This document shows, in pieces, positions 8,909-17,072 of a stretch of 64,000 nt of DNA (position 1 is its first letter; the number at the start of each line of letters is the position of its first letter). The DNA lies in the NCBI RefSeq assembly GCF_009729855.1, contig NZ_WODA01000025.1:62001-126000 (forward strand). Reading direction: 5' to 3'. The DNA is from Agromyces luteolus (lineage in GTDB: Bacteria; Actinomycetota; Actinomycetes; Actinomycetales; Microbacteriaceae). The notes under the pieces were generated by a model. It was not told the origin of the DNA and searched no databases. It saw nothing but the letters and a program-made list of their open reading frames with translations. A program made the position numbers and the translations under genes.

Positions 8909-8969
8909 CCGGGGAGTCTACGCGGCACGGCTGAGCGCATCCCGCCGTCGTCCGGTGGAGACTGGTGGG

Positions 8970-9812
8970 ATGAGCGACGAGCGCGGTCCCGATCCCGATT
9001 CGGCCGTCCTCCGACGACATGCGGCGGATGCCACCCTGATGGCGGGCGGCGCCGCGGCCATCCTGCTGCAGCTCGCGGACCCCCGTGTCGCGGCCGGCGT
9101 CGCGCGCCACAGCCGGTTCCGCGACCGCCCCCTCGACCGGCTCGTCGGCACCCACGCGTACCTCACGGCGCTCGTGTTCGGCGACGAACGCGACATCCGT
9201 CACGTCGCGCGGATCGTCGACGCCCGGCACGCGAGCGTCCGCGGCGACGGCGAGCACCCGCATCGCCCCGCGTACGACGCACGCGACGCCGACGCGCAGC
9301 GCTGGGTGGCGGCGACGCTCCTGGCCGTCGCGCTCGACCTCGAGGAGCGCCTGAGAGGTTCGCGGCTCGACACCGACACCGCCGACGCGCTCGTGCGCGG
9401 CTACGCGCCGATCGCCGCACGCCTGCAGGGCGCTCCGGCCGGCTGGCCCGTCACGCGGGCCGAGTTCGAGGCGTGGTGGGATGTCCGCCTGGCGGACCTC
9501 CGGGTCGGGCACGATGCGCGCTCGGTGGCGCGCGACCTGCTCGCTGGGACCGGACTGCCGCCGGTGCTCCTCCCGCTGATGGTGCCCGTCCGGTTGGTCA
9601 CGGCGGGCCTCCTGCCCCCGACGCTGCGCGCCGCGTACGGCCTCAACTGGACGCCGCGCACCGAGCGCGCCGCAGTCGGATGGCTCACCGCCATCGCGGT
9701 GCTCCGGCGCATCGTGCCGGCGGAGGTCAGGGCCATCCCGACGCGGGCATCGCTCCGACGGCTGCGACGCCGCAGCCGGTACGCTGTGGGTGACCTGCGA
9801 GGACGAGGATGA
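8970..9812 (+). CDS. oxygenase MpaB family protein (DUF2236)
   Basis: A 280-residue protein with the actinobacterial DUF2236/MpaB pattern: an early AAILLQLADPRVAAGVARHS, then LDRLVGTHAYLTALVFGD, RHVARIVDARH, and a WVAATLL segment followed by a helical C-terminal half. Family members are haem-type oxygenases or latex-clearing-protein relatives, and most have no known substrate. The start is ATG at 8970, after a purine-rich GGTGGAGACTGGTGGG. Its stop overlaps the start of the Lrp regulator by four bases (ATGA), so the two are translationally coupled. Confidence 0.85.
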   Translation: MSDERGPDPDSAVLRRHAADATLMAGGAAAILLQLADPRVAAGVARHSRFRDRPLDRLVGTHAYLTALVFGDERDIRHVARIVDARHASVRGDGEHPHRPAYDARDADAQRWVAATLLAVALDLEERLRGSRLDTDTADALVRGYAPIAARLQGAPAGWPVTRAEFEAWWDVRLADLRVGHDARSVARDLLAGTGLPPVLLPLMVPVRLVTAGLLPPTLRAAYGLNWTPRTERAAVGWLTAIAVLRRIVPAEVRAIPTRASLRRLRRRSRYAVGDLRGRG

Positions 9813-10303
9813 CCCAGCACGCACCGCACCACGACGAGCCGCTCGACGCGATCGACCGGCGGATCGTCGCGGAGCTCAGCCGTGACGGCCGGCTGTCGGT
9901 GCGGACCCTCGCGGAACGCGTGCACATCTCCCGGACCGCCGCCCACAATCGGGTGCTCGCACTGCAGCAGCGCGGGGTGATCACCGGCTTCGGCGCGCAG
10001 ATCGACCGCAAGTCGATCGGGCTGAACATCTCGGCGCTCGTCGTCGTCCGGATCGGCGACGTGTCGTGGGAGTCGATCGCCGCGAAGCTCGCCACCCTGC
10101 CGTTCGTCGAGAAGGTGCAGGCGGTCTCGGGCGACATCGACATCATCCTCACGGTGAGCGCGCCCGACCACGAGCAGCTCAGCCAGGCGATCCTGCGCGA
10201 CATCCACGACATGCCGGGAGTGGTCTCCACGCGGTCGCACCTGATCCTGGAGGAGATCGACGGTCGACCGCCCGCGCAGTCGCTGGACATCTGGCGTCCC
10301 TGA
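9809..10303 (+). CDS. Lrp/AsnC family transcriptional regulator
   Basis: A 164-residue regulator. The N-terminal winged HTH (about residues 12-62) contains LDAIDRRIVAELSRDGRLSVRTLAERV and HISRTAAHNRV. The C-terminal RAM ligand-sensing domain follows, with VEKVQAVSGDIDIILTVSA. Proteins of this type next to a branched-chain 2-oxoacid dehydrogenase operon commonly respond to branched-chain amino acids or their keto acids (BkdR-like). It starts inside the stop codon of the gene before it and ends 110 bases before the E1alpha gene, on the same strand, which supports local control. Confidence 0.9.
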   Translation: MTQHAPHHDEPLDAIDRRIVAELSRDGRLSVRTLAERVHISRTAAHNRVLALQQRGVITGFGAQIDRKSIGLNISALVVVRIGDVSWESIAAKLATLPFVEKVQAVSGDIDIILTVSAPDHEQLSQAILRDIHDMPGVVSTRSHLILEEIDGRPPAQSLDIWRP

Positions 10304-10319
10304 CGGGCCTCCGACGGGA

Positions 10320-10344
10320 CGAACGGTTCGACTTCGGCCGTTCG
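10320..10344. promoter_or_regulatory. candidate operator, CGAACGG-N11-CCGTTCG
   Basis: A perfect 7-base inverted repeat with an 11-base spacer lies between the Lrp gene and the dehydrogenase operon, about 70 bases upstream of the E1alpha start. It has no T-run, so an operator (for the Lrp protein or another factor) is more likely than a terminator. Confidence 0.4.
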
Positions 10345-10412
10345 CGTGCCGATCGTTCACGGTTGTCCCGCACTCCGAGCGAGGTCGATGCAGACTGTCG
10401 CACCATGGCCAC

Positions 10413-11549
10413 ATGAGCCTCAACGTCGAGCATCACGAGCCACGCGTCCTCCCCTCCGAGAAGCCGATCCGACTCCTCGACAACGCGGGCCACGCACTGC
10501 GCGGTCGCGAGACCGGCGGGTTCGAACTGCCGCCCGTCGAGCGCCTGCTCGACCTCTACCGCCGCATGGTGATCGCGCGCCGATTCGACGTGCAGGTGAC
10601 CGCGCTCACCAAGCAGGGACGCCTCGCGACCTATCCGTCGGCGTTCGGCCAGGAGGCCTGCGAGATCGGCGTCGTGTCGGCGATCACGGCCGACGACTGG
10701 CTGTTCCCGACCTACCGCGACAGCATCGCGCTGCTCACGCGCGGACTCGAGCCCGGCGAGATCCTCCAGTCCTTCCGCGGCGACTGGCACAACGGCTGGG
10801 ACCAGCACGCGCACCGCACCGCCGCGATGGCGACGCCGCTCGCGACGCAGGCGCTGCACGCCGTCGGCCTCGCGCACGCCGCGCGCCTGCGCAACGACCC
10901 GATCGTGACGCTCACCTACCTCGGCGACGGTGCCACGAGCGAGGGCGACTCGCACGAGGCGTTCAACTTCGCCGCCGTGTGGCAGACGCCGACCGTGTTC
11001 CTCGTGCAGAACAACCAGTTCGCGATCAGCACGCCGATCGCCCGCCAGACGCACGCCACGACGCTCGCCGACAAGGCCGTCGGCTACGGCATGCCCGGCT
11101 ACCACGTCGACGGCAACGACGTCGCGGCGATGTTCGCCGTCGCGACCGCCGCGGTCGACCGTGCACGCTCGGGCGGCGGCCCCACCCTCATCGAGGGGCT
11201 GACCTACCGCATCGAGTCCCACACGAACTCCGACGACCCCACGCGCTACCGCGCGGCCCGCGACGTCGAGCACTGGAAGCGGCGCGACCCGATCGAGCGG
11301 CTCGAGAAGTACCTCGTCTCCGAGGGTGCGCTCACCGACGACATCCGCGCCGACATCACCGAGGCCGGCGAGGCGCTCGCCGGCCGCACCCGCGACGCGA
11401 TGAGCGAGACCCCCGAGCTCGACCCGCTCGAGCTCTTCGACCACGTCTACGCGACCCCGCGACCCGCGCTCGCCGAGCAGCGCGCCGCGCTCGAGGCCGA
11501 GCTCGCCGCCCACGCCGGACAGGCCCGCGAGGAGGTGGCCGCCCGATGA
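10413..11549 (+). CDS. 2-oxoacid dehydrogenase E1 alpha subunit (branched-chain or pyruvate type)
   Basis: The 378-residue alpha subunit of the thiamine-diphosphate E1 component. The TPP/Mg motif is GDGATSEGDSHEAFNF...QNN, and the late phosphorylation-loop-like segment is YRIESHTNSDDPTRYR. With E1beta it decarboxylates the 2-oxo acid and passes the acyl group to the lipoyl domain of E2. The pairing with an Lrp-type regulator and the overall architecture favour branched-chain 2-oxoacids (Bkd), but pyruvate cannot be excluded. The next gene overlaps its stop by four bases. Confidence 0.9.
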   Translation: MSLNVEHHEPRVLPSEKPIRLLDNAGHALRGRETGGFELPPVERLLDLYRRMVIARRFDVQVTALTKQGRLATYPSAFGQEACEIGVVSAITADDWLFPTYRDSIALLTRGLEPGEILQSFRGDWHNGWDQHAHRTAAMATPLATQALHAVGLAHAARLRNDPIVTLTYLGDGATSEGDSHEAFNFAAVWQTPTVFLVQNNQFAISTPIARQTHATTLADKAVGYGMPGYHVDGNDVAAMFAVATAAVDRARSGGGPTLIEGLTYRIESHTNSDDPTRYRAARDVEHWKRRDPIERLEKYLVSEGALTDDIRADITEAGEALAGRTRDAMSETPELDPLELFDHVYATPRPALAEQRAALEAELAAHAGQAREEVAAR

Positions 11550-12574
11550 GCACGCCCGTCACCGAGCCCGCGACGGATGCCGCGGCATCCGCCCCCCAGC
11601 CCCTGACCATGGCGGGCGCACTGAACGCCGCCCTCCGCGACGCGATGGCCGAGGACGACCGCGTGGTCGTCTACGGCGAGGACGTCGGCCCGCTCGGCGG
11701 CGTCTTCCGCGTGACCGACGGCCTCCAGGCGGCCTTCGGCGAGGATCGCGTGTGGGATTCCCCGCTCGCCGAGGCGGGCATCGTCGGCACCGCGGTCGGC
11801 ATGGCGATGTACGGCCTGCGACCGGTCGTCGAGATGCAGTTCGATGCGTTCAGCTACCCGGCCTTCGAGCAGATCGTCTCGCACGTCGCGAAGATGCGGA
11901 ACCGCACCAAGGGCCGAGTGAGCCTGCCGATGGTGATCCGCATCCCGTGCGCGGGCGCGATCGGCGGCGTCGAGCACCACTCCGACTCCTCGGAGGCCTA
12001 CTGGGCCGCGACGCCCGGCCTCACGGTCGTCATGCCGTCGAACCCGGCCGACGCGTACTCGATGCTCCGCGAGGCCATCGACAGCGACGACCCGGTCGTG
12101 TTCATGGAGCCGAAGAGCCGCTACTGGTCGAAGGCCGAGCTGACCCTCCCGGTGCGCACCGCGCCGATGAATCGCGCCCAGGTCGTCCGCGAGGGCTCCG
12201 ACGTGACCCTCATCGGCTACGGCCCGACCGTGCGCACCGCGCTGGATGCCGCGGCCGCCGCCGAGGCGGAGGGCCTCTCGATCGAGGTGGTCGACCTCCG
12301 GAGCATCTCCCCGTTCGACGACGAGACCGTCGGCGCATCGCTCCGCAAGACCACTCGTGCGGCCGTCATCCACGAGGCCGCGCAGTTCGGCGGGTACGGG
12401 GCGGAGGTCGCCGCGCGCCTGACCGAGCGGAACTTCTTCCACCTCGCCGCGCCGATCCTCCGGATCACGGGCTACGACATCCCGTACCCGTCGCCGAAGC
12501 TCGAGGAGCACTACCTGCCCACGCCCGACCGGGTGCTCGACGCGCTCGCCTCCTGGGAATGGGACCTCGCATGA
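11546..12574 (+). CDS. 2-oxoacid dehydrogenase E1 beta subunit
   Basis: The 342-residue E1 beta subunit, of normal length. It shows VVVYGEDVGPLGGVFRVTDGL, the PLAEAGIVGTAVGMA segment, IRIPCAGAIGGVEHHSDSSEA, and a C-terminal transketolase-like domain with VVDLRSISPFDDETV. It forms the alpha2beta2 E1 with the preceding gene. Start and stop overlap both neighbours by four bases (ATGA), so the three genes form one tightly coupled operon. Confidence 0.93.
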   Translation: MSTPVTEPATDAAASAPQPLTMAGALNAALRDAMAEDDRVVVYGEDVGPLGGVFRVTDGLQAAFGEDRVWDSPLAEAGIVGTAVGMAMYGLRPVVEMQFDAFSYPAFEQIVSHVAKMRNRTKGRVSLPMVIRIPCAGAIGGVEHHSDSSEAYWAATPGLTVVMPSNPADAYSMLREAIDSDDPVVFMEPKSRYWSKAELTLPVRTAPMNRAQVVREGSDVTLIGYGPTVRTALDAAAAAEAEGLSIEVVDLRSISPFDDETVGASLRKTTRAAVIHEAAQFGGYGAEVAARLTERNFFHLAAPILRITGYDIPYPSPKLEEHYLPTPDRVLDALASWEWDLA

Positions 12575-14142
12575 GCGCGCGCGAGTTCATCCTGCCCGAC
12601 CTCGGCGAGGGCCTGACCGAGGCCGAGGTCGTCGCGTGGCTCGTCTCCCCCGGCGACGAGGTCGCGGTCGACCAGCCCGTCGTCGAGCTCGAATCGGCGA
12701 AGTCCGTCGTGCAGCTGCCGACGCCGTTCGCCGGGGTCGTCGAGTCGCTCGGCGGCGAGGTCGGCCAGGTGCTGCACGCGGGCCAGGTGCTGATGCGGCT
12801 CACTCCGGTCGGCACCGAGCTCGAGGCGCCGAGGGCCGATGAGACGACGGATGCCGCTGCGCCGGCCGCCCAGGGTGGCGTCGCACCCGCGCACGCCGAA
12901 CCGGTCGCCGCGGAACCCGGCATCGCCGTGCCGACCGAGGCGGCCACCGAGGAGTCCGGCGCCGTGCTCATCGGCTACGGAACCCGCACGAGCGCGGCGA
13001 CCGCCCGGTCGGCCTCGGCTCCCTCACGGTTCGGTCGGCGTCGCAACGACGTCGAGGCGCCTGCAGGAGCCGATCCGAACGAGACCGCTGCAGGTCCTGA
13101 CTCTCCGGCCGGCGATCCCGGCCCCGGCGCCGGCGGACCCGTGGAGCCCACCGCGGAGGCCGAGGGCCTCCGGGACGACGATGAGGAGCGCGCACTCGCC
13201 GAGGCGCACGCCGCGCACACCCTCGAGCACGGCCGCCACTCCCCCGTGATCTCGCCGATCGTCCGACGACTCGCACGCGAGCACGGCTTCGACGCGAGCG
13301 AGCTGCTCGGCAGCGGGCCGGACGGCCTCGTGGTCCGGGCCGACGTCGAGGCCTTCATCGCCGAGCTCGACGAGGCCCGCGCCGGCCGCGGCGCACCGCC
13401 CGCGATGCCCGTCGCGCCGAGCGCCCCGACCGCGCCCGCCGCGCCGCGCGCGGGCGAGCAGCGTGTCCCCCTCGACCGCATGCAGCGCGCCGCCGCAGCG
13501 CACTTCACGCGGTCGCGCCGCGAGATCCCCGAGGCGACGGTCTGGATGGACGTCGACGCGACCGAGCTCCTGGCCGCCCGCCGTCAGCTGAACGCCGCCA
13601 CGGGCGAGAAGTTCGGGATCACGGCGCTCGTCGCCCGGTTCGTGATCGCGGGGCTCCGGCGGCATCCGTCGCTGAACGCGAGCTTCGACGCCGACCGGAA
13701 CGAGCTCGTGCTGCACTCGGGGATCAACCTCGGGCTCGCCGCGCAGACCCCGCGGGGCCTGCTCGTGCCCGTCGTGCATGGGGTAGAGCGGATGTCGCTC
13801 CGAGACCTGCGCGACGCCATCCAGGCCCGCACCGACCAGGCGTCGACCGGCGCGTTCCCGCCCGACGCGCTCACCGGCGGAACCTTCACGCTGAACAACT
13901 ACGGCACGCTCGGCGTCGACGGCTCGGCCGCGATCATCAACCACCCCGAGGCCGCGATGCTCGGCATCGGACGACTCGTCGAACGGCCGTGGGTGGTCGA
14001 CGGCGCGATCGCCGTGCGAACGGTCACGGAGCTCACGATCTCGTTCGACCACCGCGTCTGCGACGGTGCCGAAGCGGCCGCGTTCCTCACGTTCGTCGCC
14101 GGCTGCATCGAGCGCCCGATCTCGCTGCTCGCCGACCTCTAG
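12571..14142 (+). CDS. dihydrolipoamide acyltransferase (E2) of the same complex
   Basis: A 523-residue E2 with the standard order of parts. One lipoyl domain (about residues 4-80) has Lys44 in ESAKS as the lipoylation site. A long alanine/proline/glutamate linker is followed by a peripheral-subunit binding domain (about 224-265, SPIVRRLAREHGFDASELLGSG) and then the catalytic domain ending in the active-site DHRVCDG (about residue 493). The usual DHRVVDG has Val where this one has Cys; the catalytic His and Asp are kept. No E3 (dihydrolipoamide dehydrogenase) gene follows, so E3 must come from elsewhere in the genome. Confidence 0.93.
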   Translation: MSAREFILPDLGEGLTEAEVVAWLVSPGDEVAVDQPVVELESAKSVVQLPTPFAGVVESLGGEVGQVLHAGQVLMRLTPVGTELEAPRADETTDAAAPAAQGGVAPAHAEPVAAEPGIAVPTEAATEESGAVLIGYGTRTSAATARSASAPSRFGRRRNDVEAPAGADPNETAAGPDSPAGDPGPGAGGPVEPTAEAEGLRDDDEERALAEAHAAHTLEHGRHSPVISPIVRRLAREHGFDASELLGSGPDGLVVRADVEAFIAELDEARAGRGAPPAMPVAPSAPTAPAAPRAGEQRVPLDRMQRAAAAHFTRSRREIPEATVWMDVDATELLAARRQLNAATGEKFGITALVARFVIAGLRRHPSLNASFDADRNELVLHSGINLGLAAQTPRGLLVPVVHGVERMSLRDLRDAIQARTDQASTGAFPPDALTGGTFTLNNYGTLGVDGSAAIINHPEAAMLGIGRLVERPWVVDGAIAVRTVTELTISFDHRVCDGAEAAAFLTFVAGCIERPISLLADL

Positions 14143-14176
14143 GTCCGGCCGAGCACGCCGAGGCAGGCGAGGACAT

Positions 14177-14210
14177 GGCGAAGGCGCATCCTGGCGGATG
14201 CGCCTTCGCC
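14177..14210. terminator. bidirectional terminator after the E2 gene
   Basis: A perfect 14-base stem (arms GGCGAAGGCGCATC and GATGCGCCTTCGCC) with a 6-base loop, between the convergent E2 gene and the membrane protein that ends at 14231. Confidence 0.85.
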
Positions 14211-14230
14211 GTTTCCGGGCTCCGGCCGGT

Positions 14231-14737
14231 CTAGAAGAAGTCGTCGGGAGTGCCGGCGGCGCGCTGGACGTCGCGGGTCTCGATGCGGGCGGCCTCGAGC
14301 TTCGCCACCGCGACCCGGAGCCCTGACTCCATCTGCGCGGCCCAGGCGTCGGACTCCCGTGCGCTCGTCTCGGCCGCCCGGGCGCGGGCCTCGGCCGCAT
14401 CCGCGGAACGTCGCGCCTCCGCGACCTGGCGCAGCGCCAGCGAGATGCCGTAGTAGGCGGCGACCATCGTCGCGATCGGGGCCGCGACGATCGCCAGTGC
14501 GGCGATGCCGGAGGCGTCGGGGCTGAACGCGACGACGAGCGCGAACGCGAGGAAGAGCGCCGCGATCGCGACGAGCACGACGAGCATGAAGCGGAGGTCG
14601 CGGCTCCACGAACCCCGCTTCGCCGAGGCGTCGGCCTGCGTGTCGGCGGTCTCCGGTTCGGGCTGGAAGACGATCGTGTCGCCGTAGGCGCCGTCGCCGC
14701 CCGTGTGGTCGACGGGCCGCGTGGTCGTGTCGCTCAT
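14231..14737 (-). CDS. hypothetical membrane protein with C-terminal coiled coil
   Basis: A 168-residue protein with two membrane helices (about residues 49-71 and 77-97). They are followed by an alanine/arginine/glutamate-rich stretch of about 50 residues (AEARRSADAAEARARAAETSARESD) that should form a coiled coil. The N-terminal 45 residues are acidic and threonine-rich. Start at ATG 14737; the frame extends far upstream but through antisense sequence. Family and function are not recognised. Confidence 0.65.
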   Translation of the reverse strand: MSDTTTRPVDHTGGDGAYGDTIVFQPEPETADTQADASAKRGSWSRDLRFMLVVLVAIAALFLAFALVVAFSPDASGIAALAIVAAPIATMVAAYYGISLALRQVAEARRSADAAEARARAAETSARESDAWAAQMESGLRVAVAKLEAARIETRDVQRAAGTPDDFF

Positions 14738-14858
14738 GTCGCGCAATCCCCCAGTGTTGGCGTGTCCCCCAATTGTGGGCCGGGCCGGTGAGGGGGTCAA
14801 GCAAGCGCGCCGGATCGTCTCGCGGCGGAATGTCGGTGGGTCGTGAGAACCTCTCGAC

Positions 14859-15074
14859 ATGGGAATCGTCGAACTGATGCAGGCCAGGGAGCTCGCCGTG
14901 GGCGACATCCTCGTCAGCGCGACGGGCGGCTCGTACGAGATCACCAAGGTCGCGCGAGTGGGCCGCGGCATCCGCGTGCAGTACCTCACCGAAGACGGGC
15001 GACAGGGCCGCTTCACCGCGGCGCCCGAGTCGATCATCCGCGCACGGCGGTCGCACGCCACGCACGCCGCCTGA
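14859..15074 (+). CDS. hypothetical small protein
   Basis: A 71-residue basic protein, MGIVELMQARELAVGDILV followed by GGSYEITKVARVGRGIRVQYLTEDG. The alternating beta-strand pattern suggests a small SH3-like or KOW-like barrel, but no family is recognised. It stands alone between the divergent membrane protein and the aldo/keto reductase on the same strand. Confidence 0.55.
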   Translation: MGIVELMQARELAVGDILVSATGGSYEITKVARVGRGIRVQYLTEDGRQGRFTAAPESIIRARRSHATHAA

Positions 15075-15130
15075 AGCGGGGTACCGAGAGGGCCTCCCTG
15101 TCCGGCCTCGCGCCACGTACGGTGAGCCGG

Positions 15131-16021
15131 GTGAGCGAAGTCCTGAACCTGAACAACGGCGTCCGCATCCCGGCCATCGGCCTCGGCGTTTTCCAGAGCC
15201 CGCCCGACGAGACCGCCGCCGCGGTGGAGACGGCGCTGCGCGTCGGCTACCGGCACATCGACACCGCCGCCGCCTACGGCAACGAGCGACAGGTCGGCGA
15301 GGGCATCCGCCGCTCGGGCCTCGACCGCGACGACGTCATCATCGAGACCAAGGTGTGGCCGAGCGACTACGGGTACGACGAGACGCTGCACGCGTGGGAG
15401 AAGTCGACCCGCAAGCTCGGCGTGGACCGGCTCGACCTGCTGATCCTGCACCAGCAGGCCGCCAACCTGTTCGACCGCACCATCGCTGCCTACCGAGCCC
15501 TGGAGACCCTCCTCGCCGACGGTCGCGTGCGTGCGATCGGCGTGAGCAACTTCACCGCTTCCGCCATCGACCGGCTCATGGCGGAAGTCGAAGTCGTGCC
15601 CGCGGTCAACCAGGTCGAGCTGCATCCGTACCACTCGCAAGGTGCACTGCAGGAGGCCCACGCGGCCCGGGGCATCCTGACCCAGGCGTGGTCGCCGATC
15701 GGCGGCATCACCTTCTACCCGGGCCCGTGGGGCGATGAGCGGCGCAACGTGATGCAGGACGAGACGATCGCAGCGATCGCCGCCGCGCACGGCAAGTCGC
15801 CTGCGCAGGTCATGCTGCGCTGGCACCTCCAGCAGGGCCGGTCTGCGATCCCGAAATCGACGAACCCGGGACGCATCGCGGAGAACTTCGACGTCTTCGA
15901 CTTCGAACTCTCGCCGGACGAGCTGGCGCGCATCGACGCGCTCGACACGGCCGAGGGCAGCGGGCCCGACCCGGACCGGGAGTTCGGCGAGCGGATGCTG
16001 TTCCCGATTCCGGAGGCCTGA
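15131..16021 (+). CDS. aldo/keto reductase
   Basis: A 296-residue NADPH-dependent reductase of the AKR5-like type (2,5-diketo-gluconate reductase relatives). The catalytic tetrad is complete: Asp44 in HIDTA, Tyr49 in AYGNE, Lys74 in ETKVW and His107 in LILHQ. The cofactor-binding IPKSTNPGRIAENFDVFDF segment is near the C-terminus. I chose GTG 15131 because a TACGGT hexamer ends seven bases before it, which fits a leaderless start. GTG 15122 is an in-frame alternative. It likely reduces small aldehydes or ketones. Confidence 0.9.
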   Translation: MSEVLNLNNGVRIPAIGLGVFQSPPDETAAAVETALRVGYRHIDTAAAYGNERQVGEGIRRSGLDRDDVIIETKVWPSDYGYDETLHAWEKSTRKLGVDRLDLLILHQQAANLFDRTIAAYRALETLLADGRVRAIGVSNFTASAIDRLMAEVEVVPAVNQVELHPYHSQGALQEAHAARGILTQAWSPIGGITFYPGPWGDERRNVMQDETIAAIAAAHGKSPAQVMLRWHLQQGRSAIPKSTNPGRIAENFDVFDFELSPDELARIDALDTAEGSGPDPDREFGERMLFPIPEA

Positions 16022-16157
16022 CGACGACGCCGACCGTGACGGCCAACTGATCGAGGGCGCTCCTCGCCGAAGGAACGACCGACTGCTGCGGCGGTGATCG
16101 CGGCTCGGTCGGCAGCCGTCCCGACCGCGGTGCGGCCTCGAATCCCGGGCGGGACGA

Positions 16158-16607
16158 TCACTCCGCGTCTCCGCCGGCGATGTCGGCCGCGGTGAAGTAG
16201 TCACCGAAGTCGCCGAGGGTCCACAGCCGGCCGTCGTACGACAGCCGGTTGTAGCCATCGCGCCGGTTCAGGCCCTCGCCACCGGGTTCGTACGCGAGAA
16301 CGGCCTCGACGGCATAGCGGAATGCCTGATCTGCATCGTCGGCATCCGCGAAGTCCGCTCGCCCCATGGCCGACACGACTTCGGCGACGACGCTGTAGCC
16401 GAAGTTGCGGATGACTGCCTCGAAGAAGACCGCGCCATCATGACGGCGCTCGTCCCGCACATATTCGAACGGGATCGGTCGCCCACGCCACGTCAGACAT
16501 GCGACCGTGATGTACCCCTGCTCGTATCTCGTCAGCGTCGAGAAGTGCAGCTCCCGCGCTGCGTCCGAGATCTCGAACTCGCCGGGCCCTCGCGTGAACA
16601 CTCCCAC
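16158..16607 (-). CDS. hypothetical protein
   Basis: A protein of about 149 residues containing RYEQGYITVACLTWRGRPIPFEYVRDERRHDGAVFFEAVIRNFGY-like text (shown here only as a guide to the conserved-looking aromatic core). No family is recognised. The upstream extension to 16757 is arginine/proline rich and probably not coding. GTG codons at 16601 and 16607 are plausible starts, so the N-terminus is uncertain. In the island model this is the first chromosomal gene left of the insertion. Confidence 0.5.
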   Translation of the reverse strand: MGVFTRGPGEFEISDAARELHFSTLTRYEQGYITVACLTWRGRPIPFEYVRDERRHDGAVFFEAVIRNFGYSVVAEVVSAMGRADFADADDADQAFRYAVEAVLAYEPGGEGLNRRDGYNRLSYDGRLWTLGDFGDYFTAADIAGGDAE

Positions 16608-16797
16608 ACTCTGGCACAGCCTCGGGATACGCGTGGCCTCCGCGGCGGGGGCTATCCGGCTCGTCGCCTGTTCGCGACGACGACCGGGCGGATCCGCCTG
16701 CCGCCGGATACAAGGAACGCCCATCGAATCCGTCCACCGAAACGAGAAGAGCCCCAAAAAGGCCTCAACGGCCCTTCACAGGCCCCTCAGCAACGAG

Positions 16798-16834
16798 AAA
16801 ACCCCTGAGAATCTTGCGATTCATCAGGGGTTTT
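16798..16834 (-). terminator. rho-independent terminator next to the tRNA-Ala remnant
   Basis: A perfect 11-base stem (AAAACCCCTGA and TCAGGGGTTTT) with a second inner stem GAATC/GATTC. Read on the minus strand it sits directly after the tRNA fragment. It matches the terminator at 63103-63139 except in the loop. Confidence 0.85.
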
Positions 16835-16836
16835 TG

Positions 16837-16871
16837 GTGGATCTGAGGGGACTCGAACCCCTGACCCCCTG
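16837..16871 (-). repeat. distal direct repeat: 3' end of tRNA-Ala (candidate attachment site)
   Basis: 35 bases identical to 63140-63174. On the minus strand the repeat equals the last 34 bases of tRNA-Ala(GGC): the end of the anticodon stem, variable loop, full T-arm, the 3' acceptor strand and the discriminator, plus one more base. The 5' half of the tRNA is absent; the sequence to the right diverges at once. The orientation is the same as that of the intact tRNA, as expected for attL/attR. Confidence 0.85.
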
Positions 16872-17072
16872 ACGGGATGCACCCTGGCGGGCGCGCACGT
16901 GTTGGTTGTGGATGCCAGCAAGTATAAGGAAGAGCGGAGCAAGCGGCCCGAGCGGGAATCGCCGATTGATGCCGTCGCACGCCGGTGTCTGGGGACCAAA
17001 AGAGCCGCAAAAAGGCCACAGAGATCGGACCCGCTCCGTGAAAGTCGGGATCCCCCTTGGGTCGCGCGAGCC

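Noticed and set aside
16758-16900. A second functional tRNA-Ala at the left repeat
   Set aside because: Only the last 34 tRNA bases are present. The D-arm, anticodon loop and 5' acceptor strand are missing, so no cloverleaf can form.
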